From contig SMMW01000585.1 in assembly GCA_004794655.1 (NCBI GenBank), forward strand, positions 8,617,501 through 8,681,500: a DNA stretch of 64,000 nucleotides, given 5' to 3'. The notes under the pieces are model-generated. The model did not search any database. It saw only the letters and a list, made by a program, of their open reading frames with translations, and had not been told where the DNA came from. A program made the translations under genes and the position numbers. The DNA is from Marisa cornuarietis (lineage: Eukaryota; Mollusca; Gastropoda; Architaenioglossa; Ampullariidae). Of this stretch, positions 51,139 to 59,480 are shown in pieces; the first letter of the stretch is position 1; each line of letters opens with the position of its first letter.

Positions 51139-51987
51139 GCTCCCTGTGTGTGAGTGTGTATGTGTGTGCGCGCGCGCGCGTGCGTGCGTGCGTGCGTGTG
51201 TGTGTGTGTGTGAAACTGTATGTATGTGTGTCTGTGAAACTGTGTGTAAATGTGTGTGTAAGCAATATGTGTATTTATATATCTCTGTATGTGCACGTTT
51301 TAGAAGAGACTGACCCAGTTACAAATCATCATCAGTTCTCTAGCATGTGTGAGGCAGAACAAGACGAAAGGAAGAAGAAGAGAACTATGGAGTCTGCAGC
51401 TTTGAGCCAAAGTTTCATTCTGAAACCTCCTTTGATAGATTTTTCTGATTGCAAACTCCAGGCCACTGAAAACATCCCTTTACTTTCCAGATATGCACGC
51501 CTAAATATTTCACAGAATGGGGTCACGTATATATATATATCTATCTAAAGTGACGTCACGTTTGTATACAGAAATGATTAATTAACAAGGCTGACATCAT
51601 AACGTAAACGTATCCGTAGACAATTGTGACGTCCATGTTGTTAGCCTGTAGGCATGGTGACGTTTGTAAACAGGAAACTCCAGAACGGTAGTAGGAGAAG
51701 CCCCCTTGATGTGTGGACATTGTATCTCTCACTGAGCTTGACCCAATCATTAGAAACAAACATTTCTCACCCCGCTAGTCCCTGAAGTCTTGAGTGTGTT
51801 AGTGTTACGTCACCGCGATCCCGACAAAGCGAAAAGCTTTCAGGTATAAGTTTACGTAGGGTTATGAACCACTCGCAGTGTTTAAAAATTACTCACCTTT
51901 TTTTCTGGAATCGCGAAGTTCCGCAAGGTCTCCTGCCAACACCAACACCAACACCGCCACTACACAAGTCACTTGCAAATATTTCAT
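38139..51987 (-). CDS. Secreted Gln/Gly/Tyr-rich protein with five tandem PLAC-like modules (whole gene)
   Basis: Eleven coding exons run on the minus strand: 51897-51987, 48733-48791, 47498-47677, 45545-45895, 45012-45180, 43338-43531, 42651-42804, 41531-41644, 40701-40838, 40007-40156 and 38139-38299. All have GT-AG borders, all phases agree, and they total 1761 nt (586 residues plus TAG). The order is signal peptide (MKYLQVTCVVAVLVLVLAG), a short basic segment with a dibasic LTRR site, about 300 residues rich in Ser/Gln/Gly/Tyr/Arg, and then five six-cysteine modules with spacing Cx8-18Cx7-12Cx8-9CCx2C. The CC-x2-C ending and the Cys-x-x-Gly-Asp start of four modules fit the PLAC domain of ADAMTS/ADAMTSL, papilin and lacunin. 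Those proteins carry one C-terminal PLAC with proteases or thrombospondin repeats; none are present here. Inferred role: an extracellular matrix or mineralised/adhesive matrix component. The exact function is unknown and no name was recognised. Confidence 0.85.
38484..38507 (+). repeat. CA microsatellite in PLAC-array gene intron 10
   Basis: About 12 CA units. Confidence 0.9.
40007..40156 (-). CDS. PLAC-array gene exon 10, PLAC-like module 4
   Basis: A phase 1-1 exon of 50 codons. It starts DCPWGDQNSELC (Trp replaces the Tyr of its neighbours) and ends CCQSCPRIQEWLPGELQ; spacing C-9-C-12-C-8-CC-2-C. Confidence 0.85.
40701..40838 (-). CDS. PLAC-array gene exon 9, PLAC-like module 3
   Basis: A phase 1-1 exon of 46 codons. 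It starts GARAGCEYGDMTPNC and ends CCDTCNSIRDLND; spacing C-8-C-9-C-8-CC-2-C. Confidence 0.85.
41531..41644 (-). CDS. PLAC-array gene exon 8, PLAC-like module 2
   Basis: A phase 1-1 exon of 38 codons. It starts GCEYGDHSGRC and ends CCATCERLRQT; spacing C-8-C-7-C-8-CC-2-C, the shortest module. Confidence 0.85.
41845..41902 (+). repeat. TG microsatellite in PLAC-array gene intron 7
   Basis: About 29 uninterrupted TG units, 200 bp upstream (in gene sense) of exon 8. Confidence 0.95.
42448..42494 (+). repeat. TG microsatellite near exon 7
   Basis: About 23 TG units, 157 bp past the donor of exon 7. Confidence 0.95.
42651..42804 (-). CDS. PLAC-array gene exon 7, PLAC-like module 1
   Basis: Encodes ECPDTGIRIQINGIPC followed by CYRHEYTSRECCQKC. 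Cysteine spacing is C-13-C-11-C-9-CC-2-C. It lacks the Tyr/Trp-Gly-Asp start of modules 2-5 and is the only module with a phase-0 acceptor, so it may be the founder or a separate subtype. Donor ATTG|GTGAGT, phase 1. Confidence 0.8.
43338..43531 (-). CDS. PLAC-array gene exon 6, Gly/Gln/Tyr-rich linker
   Basis: Residues GGGYASGQRQPIHGGQRP through VFGGSYQPGSQ and YGGYGRG to DTASYSS. Five AG dinucleotides crowd the acceptor; only the last, just before 43531, keeps the frame with exon 5. Donor CCAGC|GTGAGC, phase 0. Confidence 0.65.
45012..45180 (-). CDS. PLAC-array gene exon 5, Gln/Arg-rich tract
   Basis: 56 codons from VHSTESPAYDPQTTLSP through a Gln/Arg-rich block (RLLQQRQQQQQQRQQQ) to GGYQHP. 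Such blocks can be helical or serve as transglutaminase acceptors; this is inference. Donor CCAG|GTAAGA, phase 1. Confidence 0.75.
45545..45895 (-). CDS. PLAC-array gene exon 4, disordered Ser/Gln/Gly region
   Basis: 117 codons, phase 0-0, from IFSSSHGESQAQSDLDHQG to NTNGPELHDR. The acceptor is CTGGTCAG and the donor CGA|GTGAGT. No fold was recognised; the composition suggests disorder. Confidence 0.75.
45894..46056 (-). repeat. Degenerate minisatellite overlapping the exon 4 acceptor
   Basis: TCTGACCA recurs at about 45894, 45911, 45951, 46005 and 46044 on the plus strand, with ACAGACACA- and ACAAAG-type spacers. The first copy spans the splice acceptor of exon 4. Confidence 0.6.
46600..46841 (-). 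CDS. Candidate unrecognised terminal exon nested in PLAC-array intron 3
   Basis: A strong acceptor (CATTTTTCTTTCCAAAG) precedes 46841. The frame then runs 79 codons, from KANPKSSDMLARYWSDMVG to EEGTLFVDHD, and stops at 46602-46600. AATAAA on the same strand (46585-46580) lies about 15 bases past the stop. This looks like a genuine last exon with phase 1 entry. It cannot follow PLAC-gene exons 2, 3 or 4 (wrong phase), but could follow its exon 1, or the candidate exon at 57052-57310 (501 nt together, in frame). The protein is not recognised. It could also be an old processed fragment. Confidence 0.35.
47498..47677 (-). CDS. PLAC-array gene exon 3, Ser/Tyr/Gly-rich
   Basis: 60 codons, phase 0-0, from PIPLTSRGSASQQSGGG to SDYARPSYSSQ, including a TSYPGYSQ stretch. 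Donor CAA|GTTAGT. Confidence 0.7.
47918..48162 (-). mobile_element. tRNA-derived SINE (full-length-like)
   Basis: On the minus strand the head is tRNA-like: an A box (GGTGCAACGGTTAG) near 48152-48139 and a B box (GGGTTCAGATC) near 48103-48093, about 35 bp apart as in pol III promoters. A body follows, with the CTGGCTCGGCGGAAAACACC block shared with the 35905 fragment. It lies in intron 2 of the PLAC-array gene. Confidence 0.75.
48733..48791 (-). CDS. PLAC-array gene exon 2, basic segment
   Basis: A 59-bp exon, phase 1 in and phase 0 out, encoding ERSTFYHHLTRRQIASEELG with its split first codon. The LTRR site could be a proprotein-convertase cleavage point. Another reading frame is open across the same DNA, but only this one joins exons 1 and 3 in phase. 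Confidence 0.6.
49724..49795 (+). repeat. 24-bp minisatellite, three units
   Basis: The unit CAACAAGGATCAGAAGCGAA then AAAG starts at 49724, 49748 and 49772 with one or two differences. The plus-strand frame across it is open for about 60 codons (Gln/Lys/Glu-rich) and meets a good donor (TTTA|GTAAGT) at 49811, but no start codon or convincing acceptor precedes it. Confidence 0.75.
50250..51270 (+). repeat. GT/GC-rich low-complexity cluster
   Basis: Repeated GT runs at about 50257-50280, 50422-50440, 50488-50510, 50564-50594, 50632-50650 and 51102-51134, joined by GA stretches, with an alternating CG/TGCG tract at about 51168-51200. All the open frames here are products of the dinucleotide runs. 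Confidence 0.9.
51897..51987 (-). CDS. PLAC-array gene exon 1, signal peptide
   Basis: The ATG at 51987-51985 has A at -3. Residues 1-30 comprise a short Lys-bearing n-region, a strongly hydrophobic VVAVLVLVLAG core and a likely cleavage after AG, then DLAELRDSRKK. Donor AAAG|GTGAGT, phase 1. Confidence 0.8.
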
Positions 51988-54900
51988 ACTGACGTTTCTG
52001 TCCGAGACAATCGGAGACAAAAAGGCGTTGGGTCGTTTTTTTTTCTCTCTCTCTCTTCAAAAGTTCACGTAAAGTCTTTGGCACAGATTTACGACCTCTC
52101 ACACAAGGCACAAAGCGTTGTCTGGTTTGTTTTGACAAAGCTAAATCTCGTAAGAATACGAGATCCTTGGAGAAGGCAGAGGTCGCAGAACTGTTATACA
52201 ACAGCAAATGGTCCGCGAATTAGGGGAGTGGGGTTAGATTGGGTTAAAGTTGTGACACATCCAATGACACCACAGCGTCTTGTGTCACGTGATATGTTTG
52301 GTTTTTGGGAACAACGGAGGGGGTGGCGAGACGCTGGTCGTCACTCACAGACTGATGGATGTTGCTGCCTCTCCTCGCGGCCTCCTGGCTGTTGCTGGCA
52401 TGCATGCACGCGCACACACATAACGCGACGTGTTCTCAACCCTGCACGTGTGCCGCGATCACGGGAGTCGGAACTGAGAGTTTGGCAAGTCCATCTGCTG
52501 AGTCCATTCGTAGCCGTGTGGTGGGGTGTCAAGAGAGCTAGCCACACGACCTATGTCAGGGCTAGGTGTGACCTACTATTTCATCTACCACATACGCTAG
52601 ATCATTGCACTGCAAGTTCCTCCTCCTCCCCCCACTCTCTCTCTCTGCCTGTCAGTAATGAGCCAACTGATATATTTATGGACCTTTTCTCATCAGAACC
52701 TTTCCGAAGCAGAAATATTGGCTTGGATGGTTGCATGTTCTTGCGTTCTGGCATTTCTGATTCTTGGGAAAGCATAAGGCTTGACGTAGCTAGCTTGCTG
52801 GCTTGAGAGAGAGAGAGAGAGAGAGTGCGTGCTTGTGTGTGTGAGAGAGAGAGAGAGAGAGAGTGAGAGAGAGAGTGTGTGTGTGAGTGTGTGCACCTGT
52901 GTGTACGTGTAATAGTCTGCACAAAGCAGAAACGCACTTAACCTGCCAGTGACCTAACTCGCCTATTATAAAGATCTTCGTCTTCCTACCCACCCCCGCC
53001 CGTCCACCATGCCTGCAGATTTCCCTCTGCTGTGTACACTGCTGCATCAGGAGCAGGTAGAGTGCAGCGTCTGTCTGTTACAGCAAATGAACCTGTCGGC
53101 TTTGAAGTCTAGCGTCATCAAGTAAGCCGAAAGTTGTAAGGCTGAGGGAGGAGCTGCTATTACAGCTGGACTAGGGCCGCAGCTGCTGAATGATTTAGGG
53201 CTTTCTGGTGAGGAACATCGATTCTGAAGACTTCTAGTGTCAGTTTATTTTTTCTTTACCCTCAATGAAGACATTGATATAATCCTCATAAATATACCAA
53301 CTAAATTGGTCATGAGTTCTGCAAGTTATTGATAACAATTTTACAACAAGTTTATCAAAACAAGGAGGATACTAGTAAATTCATGTCGATTACATGTTTG
53401 ACATCAAACATACCTCGTTTAATAGCACAAACACTCATTATATACATATTATAAACAGTAACGAGTCTTTATTTTACCTTCATATGCTAAACAATTATCA
53501 GAATTTATGTACAAGAGAATTTTTAAATTAATGTCGTATTAGCAAATTTATAACAATTTAATAAATAATAAACCTGTTAATACATTATTGGTGACAATAA
53601 CAGCAAAGTCTTTCCTTGGAACCTGTAGTGTTAATTTGGTCAGGGATCATTTACCTATTATTATTATTATTTGGCATTAATTCATAATCTGAAATAAGCA
53701 GACGTCACAAACATCAAAATAGGGTAGAGGAATCGGCACTTTGGCTTTCGTTTTTCCAGTTGGTCATTTTGTTTCCGAATAAAAATAAATTAGTGTTTTC
53801 GTCCTCTAATGCTTGCTCGATGAGCGTCATTTATTCAGAACTAATACATTTGATTTTGCACCGTTTCATTCTTGTCTTTGATTTTCGAAAAAATCTTTCT
53901 CTTAGTTGTAGGCTTCTCACTTCACCCTTGACCGAACAATGCAAGTGCAATTTTTTTCTGGAATTTAAGCTGTGCCAGGTAACTTGACCTAGACGGTGGC
54001 TCATTAATTGGGAGTGAGTTAATTTGTTGGGTTAACTTAATCAGCTAATTCCCTCCCTAAGTCATGGGAGTTTTACCCATGGGTAAATTGCCTATGGCCA
54101 TGAATGCACGCCATGAACAATCAAATTGTTATTTAAGATTTGGCGTTTGAACAATGGTAAGTATGTACATGTTGCACATTTGCAAGTTCCACTGCGAGGA
54201 AGTTACCTCGAAGTTGCTGCCCGTGAACAGAAGGCAGTATGCGCTTCCATGGTTAAACAGATGTTCGGGTAGGAGACGGAAAAGGCGTTTGTCAGATTTC
54301 GCTCATCAAATCTACAAGCAGATCGAAGAGGCCGAAACGGCCAGGAAGATGATAGTAACGCCCCGTGGTGTCTATGTAATCAATGCGAGATCGAACTGAC
54401 AGCCAGTCATTATTAGGAGGGCTTTTGCCTACAGATAACTGTGAGCGACAATGTTTGGAAGCTTTTCCCTTTTGTCGGTTAGTAAGATCAACGAATACTG
54501 CAGTGGGCTGTAGCCTGGACATGGCACAAAGAAACTGCACTCCTGTTTTCTTGCATGAAGAAAAAATGTGAACTACTTCCCTTGTATGAGGAAGCGAAGG
54601 CGTTTTGTGACGGTGTCATCATTTTGCTGACGCTTATGTTTCTTGTTTGGCTGACTGTCGGTGTGTTTGTAGTCTTCCGTGGACAGCGCATTGAGCTTGT
54701 ATCCACACAGGGAAATACGCTTGATAATTCAATTCTCCACCCTCTCTTCCCCATTTCCTCATGCGTGTGAAACCGATATGTTTCTTAGCACCACTTAATG
54801 AGTCGCAAAATTATGATGTTTTAAACATTATTTCAGGATAAAATTAACTTAGAAAAAACAAACACATTTCAGTCATCTGCCTTGAAACAACTTCATCCTG

Positions 54901-57050
54901 TGGGAGAAATGCTTTCAATGTGGCAAGTGATATAGGTTACCTGGATGAGTGGAAAGGGAGCAGGTAGGCACGTCAAGTGAAGAGTTGCAGGCTGCTCCCT
55001 TTGTCTGAGGCTGTCCTCTGCCTCCATAGATACGCCACCTCACACCCTTGGAGGTTCAGATGCAAATGCAACAGTGGATGACTTTTTGCCTCTTTTTAAA
55101 TTTATACCGCACCGTTTATTTAAGTCATACAACAAATTTCACTGTTTTTTTTTAAAGTGATATTTCTGCTGGGGGGGGGGGTTGTTAGGTCGTTTACATT
55201 GCAAAATATTACAAAAATCGTTATATCTAACGAAGGAGTTTTTGAACGTTTATTGTTTACTGTTGCTGCTAATAATACTATTAGTAGCACAGACAGGTTC
55301 ATGAGGCTGGGCAGTATAGGCAAAGAACTACTGACCTCTAGCAGAACACATTGGTGTCAACCATGGTGGTCTCGAGCCGCCCTTCTAGAGACTCGGTTTG
55401 ACTACAAAAATAACCCGTGTCATGGCTACGGTCTGCTAAAATAAATAATTTAAGTACTTCTGCCCCACTCCTACCCAAGATTCCCCCTTCTCCACAATAA
55501 ATAAATAAGAGCAAACTTTGTTTCTGGAAAGGTTAAAAATGTGCGAAGGCCGAGAAACTGGCTGAAGAAGTCTTTCCGCCTACTTCTAAAGCTTCGTGCA
55601 CACGACATACCAAAAACGGCTTAGCAAACCTGCTTTCCGAAAATCCGCTTGCTATCTGATTCACCTGGGCGTTTGACCGAGCTAACCGAGGGTGGGGGGG
55701 GGGAGACTGCTTCTCACACGAGCAAACGTTCAAGTAGGGAAACACTGTGACAGCAGCGTCCCCGTATTAATTACGATGGGGGAGTTTATGGCTGCTGATA
55801 TGTTCATGGTAGCATTTTATAAATAAAAAAACACTGACCGGAAAAAATGTGGTGGATCAGACTAAGGACTGAACAAGGAATGGAGCATTTAGAAGTTAAG
55901 TAACTGATATACATTAAATTCGCTCTCGAGCATTTCGAAGTGCCATGTTCTATTTCTGCGCCTGGTGCACATCATTTGGTGCATTTTTTGGTTGTAAAGC
56001 CTTGGAACTGACCCTCCAAAACTGTGGTTTTTCAATTTATCTTTTGTTGTAGTTGCATTCGTAAACTAGGGTGCGATTTATTTATAATAAGTTAAGTACT
56101 AACCTACACTTTAGTGATAAAAGCATTCCAAGAAAAGTAAAATAATCATTTCCGTTAACTTATTCAATTAGACTGTCGTCTGCGTGAATTTTAGTATTAC
56201 AAAAAGACCGGCGAATCATGCCGAAGGAAGTATTACAAACTGAATTAAGATGAAGTTTTGAAGTGACGGTACGTTTCGAAGCATAAGCGGCCAAATACTT
56301 TCTTCTGAATGGACCCATTGTTTGTTTCTTCTAAAAAAACTTTGTGATTAAAAAAAAATTCTCTTCATGATCGATGGTAAGAGCAATTCATTTTAGTAAA
56401 TGAGTTAATGTTCGATCTTGGCTGTCACACGAGGACAAAGAAGAGCGTGCCCCAGACGAGATTCGAACCCAGGACACCCAGTCCTCACTATTAGTCACAG
56501 CCGTTAACCGTTGCGCCGTCGGACCGCTTACGATGTGTAGGTCGCACGGCAAACAGGAAAAACTGGAGCTGTTACAGTTAAAGTTTCGCGTGTGCCCGGT
56601 GCTTTAACAAAACGACCACAAGCGACAGCGATAAGCAGAGGAGTTCCATCTGGTACGAGTCCTATCCCCCCTCAACAACATCATTCCCCCTCCCCAGCTC
56701 CTACTACCTGCCCGATTTTTCTGCCGGCCGTTTCGTGCCCGAGTCCCTGCGTGGGCTTGTAGTTGAGGAAAGAAAGCAGGGGCCGCAACTAGACGAGCGG
56801 ATGGAGAGAGTTTGCTCCCCATTTGCCAGCTTTACGGCGGTGGCCCGCGTACGGAACATAGGGTGCCTGAGTTTGTGACCGCCTGGAGGTGTACATTTGG
56901 ACTTCGGTGCCTAAAGTGTCTAAAGCTCTGGAAGTCTGCGAGAGGGAGCTTAGGTGTGTAGCTTGAAGGGCATCGCTAGTCCATCTGGCCTTTCACCTTT
57001 ATCGGCGCTGTCATCGCTTCAGGCACTGGCTAAGAAAAGAGTTACCCTCA
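51988..57050. other. Noncoding stretch upstream of the PLAC-array gene
   Basis: No gene could be established. GA/GT runs occur at 52806-52890. A small basic open frame ends at 54399 and a separate frame with one hydrophobic segment lies at 54555-54770, both unsupported. The SINE at 56404-56527 is within it. The promoter of the minus-strand gene should lie just above 51987, but no clear TATA box was seen. Confidence 0.45.
56404..56527 (-). mobile_element. tRNA-derived SINE (head and truncated body)
   Basis: The same family as the copy at 47918-48162. The A box is GGCGCAACGGTTAA (56518-56504) and the B box GGGTTCGAATCTC (56470-56458), followed by CGTCTGGGGCACGCTCTTC. The body ends after about 55 bp. 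Confidence 0.75.
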
Positions 57051-57051
57051 C

Positions 57052-57310
57052 CGACATTTTTAATCTCTTGGCCGTGGATGTCGGTTGACCGGACAGAAAG
57101 CCCGACGCCAGCACAAATAGAGACGGTGGGGGCTTGGGGTGGGGGGACAGCTGGGGAGGCTTGGGACTGCTGGCAAGAAGGGTTGAGGTTTTCCCTAAAG
57201 GACCCTGTCAGGGAGTCCCCGACAGCAAAAACAACGGTAACCAACAATAAGAGGGGCAGCAGACAGTGGTTATAACTGCTCCCACCACCTTTTGATGGGT
57301 GGGACGTCAT
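57052..57310 (-). CDS. Candidate first coding exon with signal peptide, unrecognised
   Basis: The ATG at 57310-57308 opens 86 codons ending at a good donor (GTCG|GTGAGG, phase 1). Residues 16-31 (CLLPLLLLVTVVFAVG) form a signal-peptide core after a neutral n-region. The rest is Ser/Pro/Gln-rich and ends SICAGVGLSVRSTDIHGQE then IKNV. The DNA is CpG-rich, which suits a first exon but also favours chance open frames. Downstream exons are not proven. Phase 1 fits the candidate terminal exon at 46600-46841 and also exon 2 of the PLAC-array gene, where it would act as an alternative first exon. Confidence 0.35.
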
Positions 57311-57504
57311 ACGCCACTTTCTTCCGAAAAACAGAACCACTGCGAGCAACACGAGGGGCGTAAACTGCGTTCAGTCAAACAGTTTCGGGTTAAACACTCG
57401 GATGAATAAAACAACAACCCCACAGTGAACTACAGCGTAAACAAAGTCTGCCGTGCGCTTGGAGTGAACATAACCGCTGTGCATGCTGGGATACACACGC
57501 TGAC
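57311..57504. promoter_or_regulatory. Candidate bidirectional promoter
   Basis: 194 bp separate the ATGs of two candidate divergent first exons (57310 minus, 57505 plus). The flanking DNA is CpG-rich and a YY1-like GACATGGCGGAC overlaps the plus-strand start codon, a common arrangement at YY1-driven genes. No TATA box is seen. Confidence 0.3.
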
Positions 57505-57557
57505 ATGGCGGACAGTGCGAAAGACACAGTCGCAGCTCCCTTTCTGGGAGATGGCAG
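57505..57557 (+). CDS. Candidate first coding exon (MADSAKDTVAAPFLGDG)
   Basis: The ATG sits in the YY1-like context GACATGGCGGAC, and 17 codons lead to a donor, GGCAG|GTTGGT (phase 2). This is typical of short first coding exons in CpG-rich promoters. The protein is not recognised. The candidate exon at 60686-60860 has a matching phase; joined they would give 75 residues. Confidence 0.35.
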
Positions 57558-58000
57558 GTTGGTTATGAATTTATATTTTTCTGTTTTTTTTAACGCCTAT
57601 CTCTCACCTGTTTCATGAGACGCGGGAGCAGGTTGTAGCTACAGTCATCAAAATCTACAGCAGAGCAAGTTGTCGACATAACAGAATATTGTAGTGACAG
57701 TGTAACCCAAACTCCCCCCCCTCTCCCAACCAAAACCCCAGTCCACAGGGAGTACATCTCTAGTATCGTGACACTTTTGATGTATTAGCTATTGTGAGCT
57801 GATTACTTCTTACTTTTTGTTTAGTGAGCAAGACTTAAGATCTTACATCTTACACATAAGTATATATCTCAGAATGTAATGTGTAGAGGAAGAAAATAGT
57901 ATTCACAAGCATGTTTCTCTATATCAGTGTCTATATTAAATATATATTTATTGTTTGTAGATCTACACGCTAGAGTTTTAAACTACACTAAACACTAACA

Positions 58001-58209
58001 TTAAGACGGATACTGAATTTGATATAACTTTAACGGCGGAACGCGACAATTTACTCTCTGCGGGTTAGGATGGTGTAACTGTCCCGCGTTGCTAAAATAG
58101 TCAGAAATATTCGGGTACATGCCTCGATTTGAAGCCATATCTCGAAAAGAGGACCAAGGATGTGACTGATAATTCACACGCAAATGACACTCCGCTGGTG
58201 ATTCTGTAC
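58001..58209 (-). CDS. Candidate unrecognised terminal exon
   Basis: On the minus strand an open frame of about 70 codons (through MASNRGMYPNISDYFSNAGQ) runs to TAA at 58003-58001. It could start after either of two AG acceptors (about 58222 or 58208), both phase 2, though their pyrimidine tracts are weak. AATAAA follows at 57952-57947, about 50 bases past the stop. The composition (Ser/His/Asn/Tyr/Pro) looks coding, but no family was recognised and upstream exons were not found. Confidence 0.25.
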
Positions 58210-59148
58210 TTTGGAAGTGGCTAGAATGTCACTACTGATAACCTTTTTCATTATTATTATTATTATTCGAGACCTCACTATGAAATTTAAAAAAAACACA
58301 CACACTCTAGTTGTTGGAACGGGAAAAAAATCCAAAATCTTTAGTGATGACAATATACAAATCAGTATTTTATACCGTCGTTTCAGGAAATCTTGTAATA
58401 TACCAAGTCAGGCCAAGCAAAGTCATATAAAGCTATAATTCTTTTGTCAATATTGCATAAAGCATTAAAGGTGATACTGGTCAACCGAAAGGCAAGAACA
58501 AATCTATAAATTTTCTTCATTGCAGTAAGCGTGTAGCTGACATACTCGAGTATTTATTGCAGTACGTGTGGAGCTGGCATTCTCGGTGCCATGTGTAGAC
58601 AAATGTCTACGAGGTTTAAATGAAGAAAATAACCACACACACACTTCTCCTACATCCCCGACCTCACAGGCGTCACTGGGTGGATCATGTTCCAAGAGGT
58701 TGCGATTTGAAATCCTACTCACGTCTGCAACAACATCACCCGACAGTCAAGATGTATACTCCTTCTGACACTCTAGATGTATTCTCTAGCTGCCGTTATT
58801 CCGTCCCTAGCAAGGGAGCAGACAGAGGGGAGAGTGAACTGCCATCTACAATCTGTTTGCAGTCGTATCCTAACTGTTCCTACGTGTGGCGTGCGCAAGT
58901 GTCCTGCTTGTGGTAAATAGTTGTCCAAAACGTGCATGACCTGCAAACGACAAGACTACGTGATAAACAACGCCAGAGAGTGAGGCTGCCTTGCATACTT
59001 AGCAGAAGTATACGGTTCCTTTAAGGCCTATTCTCACGCTGCAATGTTTTCAAGGTTTGCGCGTGCAAGATTTTGCCGCTAGGCACCTTGCATGTCATCC
59101 TTGCAAGGTGACGTCATCCGCGCAGCGCATTGTGGGTAGTCGACAACA

Positions 59149-59480
59149 TGGCAGACAATCAAATACTTTCGGAGCTACTGCTGCTACGTTAATAATATTG
59201 TCTGATGACAGAGAGAGAGAGAGAGAGAAGAAAAAAGATGTGGGTGAGGGGTGGATAGCACGAAGGAGTCGCTTAGGTGCCTTATTTTCATTTCCTCTAA
59301 AAGAAATATCTTTGGAAGACTCGAGGGAATGCATACGCTTTTTGCAAATGTCGTCTGCAACGTTTGAAGAACCTTTATATTTGATCGAGGCTGCCCAGAG
59401 CACGAGAAATTTCAACTGAGGCATTCTTAACCTTATCCCGGTTGAAACACTCTGTATTGGCAGTGTCGAACAGACACAGG
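59149..59480 (+). pseudogene. PIF/Harbinger transposase (HARBI1-like) N-terminal relic
   Basis: ATG at 59149 gives MADNQILSELLLLR then stops. After a frame change at a GA run the reading continues with GWIARRSRLGALFSFPLKEI, SLEDSRECIRFLQMSSATFE and EPLYLIEAA. This reproduces the N-terminal region of Harbinger nucleases (WxxRRxxxGAxxxLxxELxxED, then FxxFLRMxxxxFxELL). A further frameshift gives EAFLTLSRLKHSVLAVSNRHR-like sequence to about 59480. The catalytic DDE region is absent. The CpG-rich, TTCTCACGCTGC-bearing DNA from about 59020 may be its left end; no matching right end was found. Confidence 0.65.

Larger units (their letters stand above)
48792..51896. other. PLAC-array gene intron 1
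   Basis: A 3.1-kb intron holding a short minisatellite (49724-49795) and a kilobase of GT-type low complexity (50250-51270). No further exon of this gene was recognised in it. Confidence 0.5.

Noticed and set aside
50981..51548. Several open frames of 60-160 codons in the GT cluster
   Set aside because: Products of GT/GC repeats with no coding evidence.
52602..53047. Open frames with Ser/Leu and Thr/His runs
   Set aside because: They derive from GA and GT microsatellites.
54270..54397. Resemblance of the basic frame to the histone H2B core (SFxxxIYK, MxVxxxxVxxI)
   Set aside because: Only scattered matches, a five-residue gap and a stop right after; too weak to call.
57052..57310. Resemblance of the exon end (CAGVGLSVRS) to a receptor L domain start
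   Set aside because: One Cys-x-Gly and a few hydrophobic positions only; no following exon to support it.
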